Below, piece by piece: positions 50,801-57,161 of a DNA stretch of 64,000 nt (the stretch's first letter is position 1; each line of letters starts with the position of its first letter). A program made the translations under genes and the position numbers. The notes under the pieces were generated by a model that saw nothing but the letters and a program-made list of their open reading frames with translations, was not told the DNA's origin and ran no database searches. The stretch comes from a virus. The DNA lies in IMG/VR virus record IMGVR_UViG_3300037502_003888, positions 36,643 to 100,642 of that record. One strand, given 5' to 3'.

Positions 50801-51259
50801 CGCATGCAGCAGCCCAAGCATTATATCTTCCATGCGCGCAATCCTGTCACGGGATTGGTGTACGGTCACCAGGCCATGATAGCTTACAATCGTGATCTAG
50901 TGATGAGCAACACTGGATCTGGTCTGGACTTCACACTAGATCAGCCACATGAAGTAGTGCCTGTGATATCAGGCACGGCTTGGTATGCTGATAGTGCTTG
51001 GATGGCCTGGCGCACAGCGTTCCGTGAAGCCTTGAAACTACGACACAGCTTGCCGGATGTGGAGAATCAATATCGCCTGCAGCAGTGGCTGGCACCAGGT
51101 CAAGGCGTCAACAGTGAGTGGAGCCAGCGCGGCGCAGAAGATGCTGTGGAATATTACGATAGTGTTGGGGGAGATTTCACAGCTCTGCGGAAGAGCTATG
51201 AGTGGGCATGGCTGTCTAGCTATGCTCTCTTGCGTAGAAATCTAACACCTGATCAATGA
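47828..51259 (+). CDS. 1143-residue protein of repeated glycosyltransferase-like modules
   Basis: About eight modules of 63-68 residues span residues ~45-545. Each has the pattern (F/I)D-x-(S/T)W-x-P(N/D)P-x-(D/E)P-x-Y-x-Y-x-F-G-x-x-W...Y-x-VPGA-x-x-x-K. Two longer copies follow ('FDFSWHPETWQRGMIHVFGT', 'FDFSWQPEVWQRDMIHVFAS'). A C-terminal domain (from residue ~915) runs DIVFISHGEANAERNWVMLQ, then 'FDWAWQPDRMQQPKHYIFHA' and 'SAWMAWRTAFREALKL'. That last domain aligns by eye with the GT-like protein at 36702, but its VDGDN is replaced by FAKLE, so it lacks a DxD. I infer a non-catalytic, multivalent binding or scaffold protein. It is the last plus-strand gene of the cluster. Confidence 0.75.
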   Translation: MFDIFYLDQRPTELPWARPANSIQHAQSLSNTRYFWIATYLADYSDWDWLWEPPPWQSHQRHAWASQWQPDSGTYLVPRTGYQDTNYHTWPQILRLPDPSAWHIPRAVDPNSFDWSWHPNPLEPDFEYHFGTQWQCSGGPIYPGTAGIKLCTDQRALVLPDRNHWWIPDHIDDHSIDFSWHPSLLEPPAVYHFDAGRGWHNIGGPEYRVPGAIGVKYIQDLAITTRGDPQCWYIPDWIDPASIDTTWCPNPSDPAYIYEFPVEWGWDHVGGPEYRVPGARERKYVTDFVARTRPDPSNFEVLDHLDPHDDVFRWRPNPRDPAYVYVFGNQWWSAEQRASAVYRVPGATEIKYMSEPRARRLAVPEHYRILAQDAEFDQSWEPDPGDPAYIYVFGNQWHPPEIMPTVEYHVPGAEERKFMDHPRAQLTATHDDLWKALVPCSWDRTWTPDPGDPPYIYVFGNQWHPGEIMPTLEYHVPGATQRKFVADVAATLPPSREFWHIPEDVDAEAIDYSWCPDPGDPPYVYHFGSEHQTSVGVTYTVPGAQEIKFAGDIPLIDRHHKAMIESAAFFIDFGNPLSAQRFQELQARLPDLERVRYVNSMLDTLRRCARRSDTPRFWAVSSHNDYRDFDFSWHPETWQRGMIHVFGTQWNKWSDTLLVNRWEFERQSPWQTQIGDFYNLNFVSNQRVTAATDAADIIVVDHGNAERDRVIADLGTRPGRVVRTARYFDNYLDTLRRVIDDSTQSQHVWICSTLCDYREFDFSWQPEVWQRDMIHVFASGNNKFGDTFLVPVDAWRQQQNKLELLDWFDTVHYVADISVPRWPMPVIRHSEDTHVQQIQHTEFTAPLMLFTVSDQRFDHIPTVSIWRERTETIVPLDSGAESVIVPRRAVASIRTQLYDYAHIDRTHRSTYSCSPLDIVFISHGEANAERNWVMLQESVSSCPNQIHRIDGVTGRVAAYQAAAQVSATPWFFAVFAKLEINADFDWAWQPDRMQQPKHYIFHARNPVTGLVYGHQAMIAYNRDLVMSNTGSGLDFTLDQPHEVVPVISGTAWYADSAWMAWRTAFREALKLRHSLPDVENQYRLQQWLAPGQGVNSEWSQRGAEDAVEYYDSVGGDFTALRKSYEWAWLSSYALLRRNLTPDQ
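47955..49480 (+). repeat. Coding repeat array, eight modules of about 200 bp
   Basis: The D-x-(S/T)W-x-P landmarks fall near 47966, 48163, 48353, 48556, 48758, 48952, 49155 and 49357, a spacing of 190-204 bp. Further diverged copies follow near 49713, 50107 and 50777. Modules near 48952 and 49155 are the most alike (both YIYVFGNQWHP...EIMPT and EYHVPGA), indicating the most recent duplication. Confidence 0.85.
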
Positions 51260-52325
51260 TGTATTCTACTTCGAGATCCGTGAGCTCAGGATACATGGGA
51301 AGGCTCAAGATCCTGCGGCTCAAGGCACTGGCCGAGCTCAGGATGTCGGGACCTGGCCACTGCCGGAACACGCCCTGTTCATGCAGCGGTTGGCTGTAGT
51401 GTACACGGGCTTCGATGTGCCGATCCGCCAGCCACTGCTGTAGCTGATCCCGGTGATCCGTGTCGATCACGAACTTATGCACGGCGTGTGTGTCAAAATT
51501 GTGTATGTCAATGAGGCAACGCGCCGGACTTCCCTTGAGACGTGTGATCCAGTAGTTGGCGATGTCACGCCGGCGTCGTTGCCAGGCATCTATGTAACGG
51601 CTTTTGACCGTGAGCTGTGCGCAGTCAACCTCGCTCATGCGACTGTTGGTACCCATGGCGCGATGATTGGGTTTGCCGTTGTCTCGGCACTCCCGCGCGA
51701 AATGCAATAGGTCGCTATGGTCAGTGACAATGGCACCACCGTTGCCATAGCAGTTGAGATTCTTGGTGGGATCAAAACTTATAGCTGCGCTGTGTCCTAG
51801 ACGCTGGCAGTTATTGGCCAACCAATGTTGGGCAGCATCTTCTACGATGGCGATGTTGCGCAATTGTACTCGATCAGCCAAACCTCGATTGTGCCATAGA
51901 TCGTTGATGTCCGCCCCATAGAGGCCTATCATGACCATGGCCTGGCAGGAGTTGATGGCATCCATGGATGTGATGCGAGCTACGCCGTATTCGTCGGTGT
52001 CCATGAACACCACATCCCAGCCCGCACGCATCCATGCATTGGCCGTGGCAGCGTAGGTCAGAGTTGGGATGGCCACCTGCGGTTGCATGGTATGCTGTTC
52101 ACGGAAATACGCTGCCATGATTTCTAGGGCCTGCGTGCCACTGTGACAGGTCACTGCGTATTTGACATGATTACGTCGCGCCAACCAATGCTCGAACTCA
52201 GCGGTGTAGTTGCCGTTCATGACCTGGCCTGATCTCAAGACCTCGTCAGTGATGTCCAGTATTTCCTTGCGCAGGGTGTTGTACTGCCGTTTGACGCCAA
52301 AAAAAGGTACGGTCAGCGTGCTCAA
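51216..52325 (-). CDS. DegT/DnrJ/EryC1-type sugar aminotransferase
   Basis: 369 residues from a TTG start (TTGA overlap with the preceding stop). The PLP-binding lysine is K188 in SFDPTKNLNCYGNGGAIVT. The cofactor-contacting aspartate is in VEDAAQ (D163), and HSGTQAL (61-67) is the phosphate-binding turn. The C-terminal 'IEARVHYSQPLHEQ' and 'LSRRILSLPMYPELTDLEVE' are standard for this family. These enzymes convert a keto-sugar nucleotide to an amino-sugar nucleotide, or act as dehydratase relatives. It implies that the phage makes an aminodeoxy sugar. Its 3' end overlaps the convergent repeat-protein gene by 44 bases. Confidence 0.9.
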   Translation of the reverse strand: MSTLTVPFFGVKRQYNTLRKEILDITDEVLRSGQVMNGNYTAEFEHWLARRNHVKYAVTCHSGTQALEIMAAYFREQHTMQPQVAIPTLTYAATANAWMRAGWDVVFMDTDEYGVARITSMDAINSCQAMVMIGLYGADINDLWHNRGLADRVQLRNIAIVEDAAQHWLANNCQRLGHSAAISFDPTKNLNCYGNGGAIVTDHSDLLHFARECRDNGKPNHRAMGTNSRMSEVDCAQLTVKSRYIDAWQRRRRDIANYWITRLKGSPARCLIDIHNFDTHAVHKFVIDTDHRDQLQQWLADRHIEARVHYSQPLHEQGVFRQWPGPDILSSASALSRRILSLPMYPELTDLEVEYIIDQVLDFYAREHS

Positions 52326-52567
52326 TCTTGACGGGGCCAGCGCAGATAATATTCCGTTACGAGCCTAGGGTCCGTGATCTCGCCGCGTATGGCCACATCG
52401 TAACCCCAGTACCTTGCGTCAGGTTGCGTGTAGTATCGCAGATCATGAGCATGCGCCATGACCCACTGGCCCTTGGCAGTTTCTTGCCATTCCAGCAAGG
52501 GTGCAGCGATCATGATATCAGGATCTTCCACATCGCCTATGTTGAATCTGTGGAACGTGATTTTCAC
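52322..52567 (-). CDS. Conserved small phage protein, 81 residues
   Basis: Starts at GTG 52567 (GTGA overlap with thyX); an upstream in-frame extension to 52840 only reads thyX in another frame. The sequence runs VKITFHRFNIGDVEDPDIMI, then 'PLLEWQETAKGQWVMAHA', WGYDVAIRGEITDP and YYLRWP. It looks like a compact beta-rich protein known from marine T4-like phages, with no assigned function. It is translationally coupled to both neighbours (thyX and the aminotransferase). Confidence 0.7.
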   Translation of the reverse strand: MKITFHRFNIGDVEDPDIMIAAPLLEWQETAKGQWVMAHAHDLRYYTQPDARYWGYDVAIRGEITDPRLVTEYYLRWPRQD

Positions 52568-53235
52568 GGTGCGATGAGACTGTCGGCCATGGGAAAAATC
52601 TTGGCTATGACCTGGGCACAGGCTCGCGCGATCTCCTGGTGTTCCAGTTGTGTGCCATTGGCCGCTCGCAGCTCGATATAGTGTATCCAACTGCGCAGGG
52701 TGCCGTTCATGTAGAGACGGCTCTCTGTGAGTCCTTCGGGCAGCACAGCACGCGCTTGTTCTTTGGCGATGCCATTGGTCACGGCCCATGTATAGGCCGT
52801 GCGTGCTGCCTGGATCACATGTTCTTGGTGTCTCCGCCACTCCTCCTGCAACTGGAAATCGTCTGTGGCTATGCTGTTCTGTCTATTTTTGGGATCTTGC
52901 AGTCTTGCATCTCGTACCACAAAATCAAGCTCTTGAGTTGGGTCGGCATACCGTTGGCTAAACTCTTGAAATGAGAATGAGCGGTGGCGTAGGATCTGTC
53001 GGGCGATGTCTCGGGTAGTGGTGATCTCGATGCAGGCTGACACCATTTCGAGTGGGCTCCAGTGCTGGTGCTGGATGAGGTATCTGATGAGCCGTTCTGA
53101 TGTCTCTGTGTTGTATTGATTGGCGGGGTTTGACACACGGGCGCAAAAGGCCACGAGGTCCTGCGCATCCTCGATGCCCTCTGCGGCAAATTCCTCTGTG
53201 GGTCTTGAATCGGATACCAAGCGAACATGCATCAC
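52564..53235 (-). CDS. thyX: Flavin-dependent thymidylate synthase ThyX
   Basis: 223 residues, a normal length. The ThyX signature RHRx7S is intact at residues 83-93 (RHRSFSFQEFS), followed by QRYADP. 'RAVLPEGLTESRLYMNGTLR' and 'LRAANGTQLEHQEIA' supply the later FAD/dUMP-binding region. The enzyme makes dTMP from dUMP using methylene-tetrahydrofolate and reduced flavin, feeding phage DNA synthesis. It lies in the minus-strand probable early operon and overlaps both neighbours by four bases (ATGA and GTGA). Confidence 0.95.
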   Translation of the reverse strand: MMHVRLVSDSRPTEEFAAEGIEDAQDLVAFCARVSNPANQYNTETSERLIRYLIQHQHWSPLEMVSACIEITTTRDIARQILRHRSFSFQEFSQRYADPTQELDFVVRDARLQDPKNRQNSIATDDFQLQEEWRRHQEHVIQAARTAYTWAVTNGIAKEQARAVLPEGLTESRLYMNGTLRSWIHYIELRAANGTQLEHQEIARACAQVIAKIFPMADSLIAP

Positions 53236-53534
53236 ATACCTTTCAGCAGTTTATCGGTTTCGGGCTGCACCAGTTCAGCCACGGCTTCAACATCTAGCAT
53301 GAAGTCTACATCTCGTATTATATCACTGAGTTCCGACAGTTGTCTAGTGATCAGCATCTCGATATCTTCGGTATCTACTCCCTGCCGGCGCAGCATCTGT
53401 ACATTGATGGTTTTTTGCCGGCGACCTTGGAGCTTGATGATGACCTTCTTGATGCATTCTACTGGTACGTCAGTGATGCAGACCTCATCGATGATGTGTT
53501 CCCAGCGACGTATGAATTCCTCACTGAACCGCAT
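53232..53534 (-). CDS. Conserved T4-like phage protein, 100 residues
   Basis: I start at the internal methionine of MRFSEEFIRRWEHIIDEV (53534), because relatives begin there. An in-frame ATG ten codons earlier is possible. The core 'VECIKKVIIKLQGRRQKTIN', then MLRRQGVDTEDIEM and VAELVQPETDKLLKGM, is typical of a helical protein conserved in cyanophage-type genomes, without known function. The start overlaps the 242-residue gene by 14 bases and the stop overlaps thyX. Confidence 0.7.
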   Translation of the reverse strand: MRFSEEFIRRWEHIIDEVCITDVPVECIKKVIIKLQGRRQKTINVQMLRRQGVDTEDIEMLITRQLSELSDIIRDVDFMLDVEAVAELVQPETDKLLKGM

Positions 53535-54249
53535 CAGCCGCCACCGTCTTTTTGGGACGACCACGGCTTTTTGCAGGAGCCGGGGTTTCTGGCACTACGG
53601 CGTCACTGGCCCGTACGTTGGGAAACATTTTTTCAGCTTCTTTCTTGAGCCTGGCAGCCTCGGCCACTAGACCCTTGGCTTCGGTTTCCATGAGTTTGGC
53701 CTGGCTCAGCATGTTAGCAGCCAAGGCTTTGTCATCCAATGCACCAGTGGGCGATGCCTGCAAGGGCGCTGATCGTTGGCGCTGGCGCTGTTCTTCTTCT
53801 AGTTTCTGGCGCTTGAATTCCGCTTCGGCCTGGCGTTTTTTCTCGGGTGCCACGATACCTTTGTTGGCATCGATCTCGGCCATGCGTTTGGCAGCTTCAC
53901 TGCCGGTGTCGATCTCACGGATCAAACGATTGAGTTCGTCGAGTTTCACTGAACTCGTGGGTGTGGGCGTCACGATGATGTGTTCGGATGCTACTTTTTT
54001 CAGCATGCCTTCGCGGTGCAAGGCTTCTAAGATCGGCCGACCATCGGGCAATAGGTTGCGATGCAGGGCATCAGCCAGGCTGTTTGCAGACTGTCCCGTG
54101 GGGCTTTCGATGACCTTCATGATGGTGTCGTGTATGTGCGATGGTAGCACATCTGGATAGATCACCAAGCACATGTGATCGTTTCCGGGTATCTCCCGGA
54201 ACACAATGGCCACTTTGCGGTCGCCGTGTCTACCTATGTGTTTAAGCAT
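53521..54249 (-). CDS. Conserved phage protein with C-terminal AT-hook-like motif, 242 residues
   Basis: The N-terminal ~120 residues are a conserved domain of marine T4-like phages ('HGDRKVAIVFREIPGND', 'DALHRNLLPDGRPILEALHR', 'EHIIVTP'). The middle is a long charged helix rich in E, K, R and Q, likely coiled coil, with several AAR/EAE repeats. The C-terminus reads TPAPAKSRGRPKKT: RGRP is the core of an AT-hook, which binds the minor groove of AT-rich DNA. An AAGGAG ribosome-binding site precedes the ATG. I infer a DNA- or nucleoid-associated role; the N-terminal domain has no known activity. Confidence 0.7.
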   Translation of the reverse strand: MLKHIGRHGDRKVAIVFREIPGNDHMCLVIYPDVLPSHIHDTIMKVIESPTGQSANSLADALHRNLLPDGRPILEALHREGMLKKVASEHIIVTPTPTSSVKLDELNRLIREIDTGSEAAKRMAEIDANKGIVAPEKKRQAEAEFKRQKLEEEQRQRQRSAPLQASPTGALDDKALAANMLSQAKLMETEAKGLVAEAARLKKEAEKMFPNVRASDAVVPETPAPAKSRGRPKKTVAADAVQ

Positions 54250-54466
54250 TGGATTCTCCTTGATTGGCAGTGCCAGAATCGGGGTCGGTCTCAGACATGG
54301 CGTTGCTGTGATCTACAAAAGTCTTGAGCCTATCAAAAATAGGTCCAATAGAGCTCATCTCGTTGGCACGGAAAGCACCACGACTGCAGGCCACATCAAT
54401 GATGGTGACCAATGACGCCATGTCGGTCACGGTCAGAGTTGGTGGGATTGGGGTTTGATTTTCCAT
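54242..54466 (-). CDS. Conserved small phage protein, 74 residues
   Basis: The core 'LTVTDMASLVTIIDVACSRG', AFRANEMSSIGPIFDRL is a compact helical motif present in many T4-like marine phages, function unknown. The C-terminus is acidic and polar. The ATG at 54466 has no ribosome-binding site and lies inside one arm of a perfect 13-bp hairpin (54460-54496), which should affect its translation. The stop overlaps the next gene by eight bases. Confidence 0.65.
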   Translation of the reverse strand: MENQTPIPPTLTVTDMASLVTIIDVACSRGAFRANEMSSIGPIFDRLKTFVDHSNAMSETDPDSGTANQGESNA

Positions 54467-54496
54467 GCAGATATTTACGTCAGATCTGCATGGAAA
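54460..54496 (-). promoter_or_regulatory. Perfect 13-bp inverted repeat over a start codon, with GTAAATA in the loop
   Basis: The arms are 54460-54472 (TTTCCATGCAGAT) and 54484-54496 (ATCTGCATGGAAA), with an 11-base loop. On the minus strand the distal arm contains the ATG of the 74-residue gene, and the loop plus arm reads GTAAATAT, a late-promoter-like element. It lies just after the stop of the VWA gene (54506). There is no T-run, so a simple terminator is unlikely. Confidence 0.7.
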
Positions 54497-54505
54497 CTAG
54501 ATTTT

Positions 54506-55792
54506 TCAATGCCGGCCAGTGCGATGATCGTCGTACACGGCCCAGGTGCCAAACGGGGGATGTGGATCTCGGTCGCCGTGTATGATCCATACAGTGTCGC
54601 AGTAATTGTCATCGCCCCAGGATCCGCAGGGGTAACCATCTGTGAACACCACCAACTTGTTGGGCACTATGTCTTCGTTTCTGAGATGTGCAAAGATACA
54701 GTCAAAGTCCGTGCCGCCACCGCCGCGCAGTTCGTACTGATCTATGTCTTTGAGATTCTCTGAAGTGAACACTTCCACACCATACACATCAGTGTCAAAG
54801 CAGAACAAGTGTATGCGATACTGACCAAACTCGCTCATGATGCCGGCTACTTCAGACACAAAGTCACGGCCCTGTTGCTCGCCGATACTGCCCGACATGT
54901 CAATGGCCACTGCGATATCGATCATGAAGTCATTGTCCATGCCTGGCATCACAGCGTCATGATGCCAGTTACGCCGGCTGGGACGCATCCAAGTGTAGTC
55001 ATCTTTGATGGTGCTCTTGAGCTCGGTCTGGATCAGTTCACGCCAGTTCATGCGTGGCTCAGTCATGGCCGATATCATGCGTTTGACGCCGGCTGGGATC
55101 TGCCCAGCATTGTCACAGCTCTGCGCGGCATTGAGCACGGCCTCTTTGACTTCGTCACGCAGGCGCTCGCGCTCTTCTTTGCTCATGCGCACAGGACCTT
55201 TGCCGTCCTGGCCATCACCGTCGCCGGCACTGTCTTGATCATCGCCGTCCATGTGCTCGTCCAAGAGCTTGTCGATGAGATCATCGAGACTGATCTTTTC
55301 GGCATTTTCATAGAGATCGTCGTAGACCTCTTCACTGCTCATGCCATCGTACTTGTTGTCATAGAGGCACGGCACTGTGGTGATGAACTCACCCACGCGA
55401 TGTTTTTTGAGATCCGCGTTGACGCAGAAGTCATTGGCAATGTTCCAAAGTTTGGGATCACGATCTCCGCGACGCCCAAAGTGATCATACACCACGTGCA
55501 GGACTTCGTGTCCAAACAGGAACTCCAGTTCACGTGGCTTCAGCATGTTGACGAAGCGGCTGTTGTAGTAGAAGTGACGTCCGTCTGTGGCTGCAGTGGC
55601 CAACCACTCGTCGGCATTGACCAGACGCAGCCGCGTGGCCAAGTTACCAAAGAAACTGGCACGCAACAGCATGCCCACGCGAGCAGTGATCATCTTTTCA
55701 CGCGCTTCACGATCCACGCGCGAGTCCATGGGTCCAATGAGATTGGCAAATTTTTTGGCGTCGTCTTTGTTGACTGTGCTTTGCTGGGTCAT
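54506..55792 (-). CDS. Metallopeptidase-like/VWA protein (partner of MoxR ATPase)
   Basis: 428 residues. The N-terminal domain has a zinc-protease-like HEVLH (HExxH, residues 95-99) in FLFGHEVLHVVYDH. An acidic linker (about 180-200, DGDDQDSAGDGDGQDG) follows. The C-terminal VWA-like domain opens with AIDMSGSIG, the MIDAS D-x-S-x-S at 298-302, then 'ELRGGGGTDFDCIF' (the MIDAS Thr/Asp loop) and VFTDG. This matches the DUF2201-type pairing of a peptidase-like domain with VWA, which works with MoxR AAA+ ATPases to remodel metal or protein complexes. The MoxR gene lies two genes upstream (57161-58261). It has its own promoter and a GAGGAG ribosome-binding site, and overlaps the upstream gene by ATGA. 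Confidence 0.85.
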   Translation of the reverse strand: MTQQSTVNKDDAKKFANLIGPMDSRVDREAREKMITARVGMLLRASFFGNLATRLRLVNADEWLATAATDGRHFYYNSRFVNMLKPRELEFLFGHEVLHVVYDHFGRRGDRDPKLWNIANDFCVNADLKKHRVGEFITTVPCLYDNKYDGMSSEEVYDDLYENAEKISLDDLIDKLLDEHMDGDDQDSAGDGDGQDGKGPVRMSKEERERLRDEVKEAVLNAAQSCDNAGQIPAGVKRMISAMTEPRMNWRELIQTELKSTIKDDYTWMRPSRRNWHHDAVMPGMDNDFMIDIAVAIDMSGSIGEQQGRDFVSEVAGIMSEFGQYRIHLFCFDTDVYGVEVFTSENLKDIDQYELRGGGGTDFDCIFAHLRNEDIVPNKLVVFTDGYPCGSWGDDNYCDTVWIIHGDRDPHPPFGTWAVYDDHRTGRH

Positions 55793-56901
55793 GTCTGCTC
55801 CTCGATTATATCCATATTATACAATGAATTGAATTTCTGGTCAACCTGGCTGATCACGGCGCCAAACATGTGATCTACACGGTGCTGCCATCCACCTTCG
55901 ATGATCTGCATGTGGCGATAATTGTGCTCCAGCACTGGCAGCGCCTGCTGGTAGAATCGCTGGGCGCCCTGGGCCACTATGCTTTCCAGCTGATCCACCA
56001 TGGCTCGCACGCGATCCTGTAGATGGAAATAGTCATCGTAGCTCTCGTCGATGATGTCACCAAACGTCTTGAAGCCCAGGCTGTGCAGGAATTTTAGATA
56101 GTGTTGATTGGCCACCATGAGGAATGGTGTTTTGGTGACCATGGGTTTGATGGTCTTTTCGGTGAGGAAATATCCGTGACGATAAAATGTCTCGGGCACC
56201 ACTTCCAACCAGCTGTGGCGATAGAGATCCATGCTGGGATACCATTCGCGGCCATCGTCCCAGTGGGGCTGTAGGCCCAGCCAAGTGCTACGACGATGTT
56301 TGGCACTGACCCAACCACGGTCCAGCAGGCCGGGTCTGCTCTGGAGCTCGGTCCACAATGCCGCACGATGTGGTCGCGTGCGTTTGATGATCATAGTCAG
56401 CATAAAGTCTCGGCTCTGGGCATGCTTGTCCAGCCTCGTGCCTTCGATCCTCAGCATGCGGCACCAACGATTTAGTTCCCAAGGCAGGATCGAGATGTGC
56501 TGTAATCTCTGCATCCAATTGTGTTGGGTGGGTCGGGCATCCACCCAGATCCAGCACTGTTGCGGTGGGATCGAGGCATCTAATTTTTGCAACCAGCCCT
56601 GGCATCGGTTGATGATGTCAAAGCTGTCGTAGTTGGCCCAGACCAGCATGCGATTGTGCTGCAGATACTGCCTGATACGATCCCAGCATCTAGGCCATTG
56701 CAACATCAGTTCAAAAATCCCGCTGCTCAAGATCAGCACAGTGTCCTGGCACTCCAGGAGATCGTCGGGCACATCATATCTACGATCGGCCTGGGCAGTG
56801 CATTGCCATAGATCTCGTTTTTCGTAGCTCATGCGGTTGAAATCGAGATACTCAGTCAACAGGCTGAGATTTTCACTGTTGCAGTCAGCGATCCAGCGCA
56901 T
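55789..56901 (-). CDS. GT10-like glycosyltransferase, 370 residues
   Basis: I start at ATG 56901 (MRWIADCNSENL), which has GAGG eight bases upstream and follows the preceding stop; a longer frame to 56958 reads through that gene. The N-terminal half includes 'DTVLILSSGIFELMLQWPRC' and 'RMLVWANYDSFDIINR'. The middle has 'DFMLTMIIKRTRPHRAAL'. The C-terminal half has HGYFLTEKTIKPMVTKTPFL and 'LGFKTFGDIIDESYDDYF', the same GT10-like signature and DESYD block as the genes at 1-1056 and 46741-47829. It lies between the VWA and MoxR genes, an unusual location for a sugar enzyme. Its last codons contain a promoter. Confidence 0.75.
   Translation of the reverse strand: MRWIADCNSENLSLLTEYLDFNRMSYEKRDLWQCTAQADRRYDVPDDLLECQDTVLILSSGIFELMLQWPRCWDRIRQYLQHNRMLVWANYDSFDIINRCQGWLQKLDASIPPQQCWIWVDARPTQHNWMQRLQHISILPWELNRWCRMLRIEGTRLDKHAQSRDFMLTMIIKRTRPHRAALWTELQSRPGLLDRGWVSAKHRRSTWLGLQPHWDDGREWYPSMDLYRHSWLEVVPETFYRHGYFLTEKTIKPMVTKTPFLMVANQHYLKFLHSLGFKTFGDIIDESYDDYFHLQDRVRAMVDQLESIVAQGAQRFYQQALPVLEHNYRHMQIIEGGWQHRVDHMFGAVISQVDQKFNSLYNMDIIEEQT
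55816..55844 (-). promoter_or_regulatory. Early-type promoter for the VWA gene, inside the upstream gene
   Basis: TTGACC (55839-55844), 17 bases, then TATAAT (55816-55821) on the minus strand. It lies within the last codons of the GT10-like gene. It shares TTGACCAGAAATTC with the promoter at 58594. Transcription would start near 55809, before the GAGGAG site and the ATG at 55792. Confidence 0.8.
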
Positions 56902-56903
56902 GT

Positions 56904-57161
56904 CTAGTTCCTCTGATACTTCAGCGCGAACAGCGTGGCCATGCGTGGATCTCGCCAATAAAAATTAACGTGCCAGGCATTGCCGGGAACATCCCCGTCC
57001 AAGGAAAAGGTTGGTGCCCACTGCCAAGGCCGTCTAGGGCCGCTGGCACCAAATTCACGATGCACTGCACGCAGGAACTTCTGGAAGTCACTGTGGCTGT
57101 AGGGATCAAACTGCACCTGCACCACAGTGAACTCCGACAGTGGATCCTCTGAGTCAGGCAC
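56904..57161 (-). CDS. Hypothetical protein, 85 residues, between MoxR and GT10-like genes
   Basis: Starts at GTG 57161, sharing one base with the MoxR stop (TAGTG). The sequence has 'FTVVQVQFDPYSHSDFQKFL', then GPRRPWQW and a C-terminal NAWHVNFYWRDPRMATLFAL. It is an alpha/beta mix with many aromatic residues and no recognised motif. Coupled translation with MoxR suggests a shared function, but I cannot name it. Confidence 0.55.
   Translation of the reverse strand: MPDSEDPLSEFTVVQVQFDPYSHSDFQKFLRAVHREFGASGPRRPWQWAPTFSLDGDVPGNAWHVNFYWRDPRMATLFALKYQRN

Noticed and set aside
54497-54506. Terminator for the VWA gene
   Set aside because: The hairpin at 54460-54496 lacks a T-run and overlaps the next start codon, so a regulatory role fits better.
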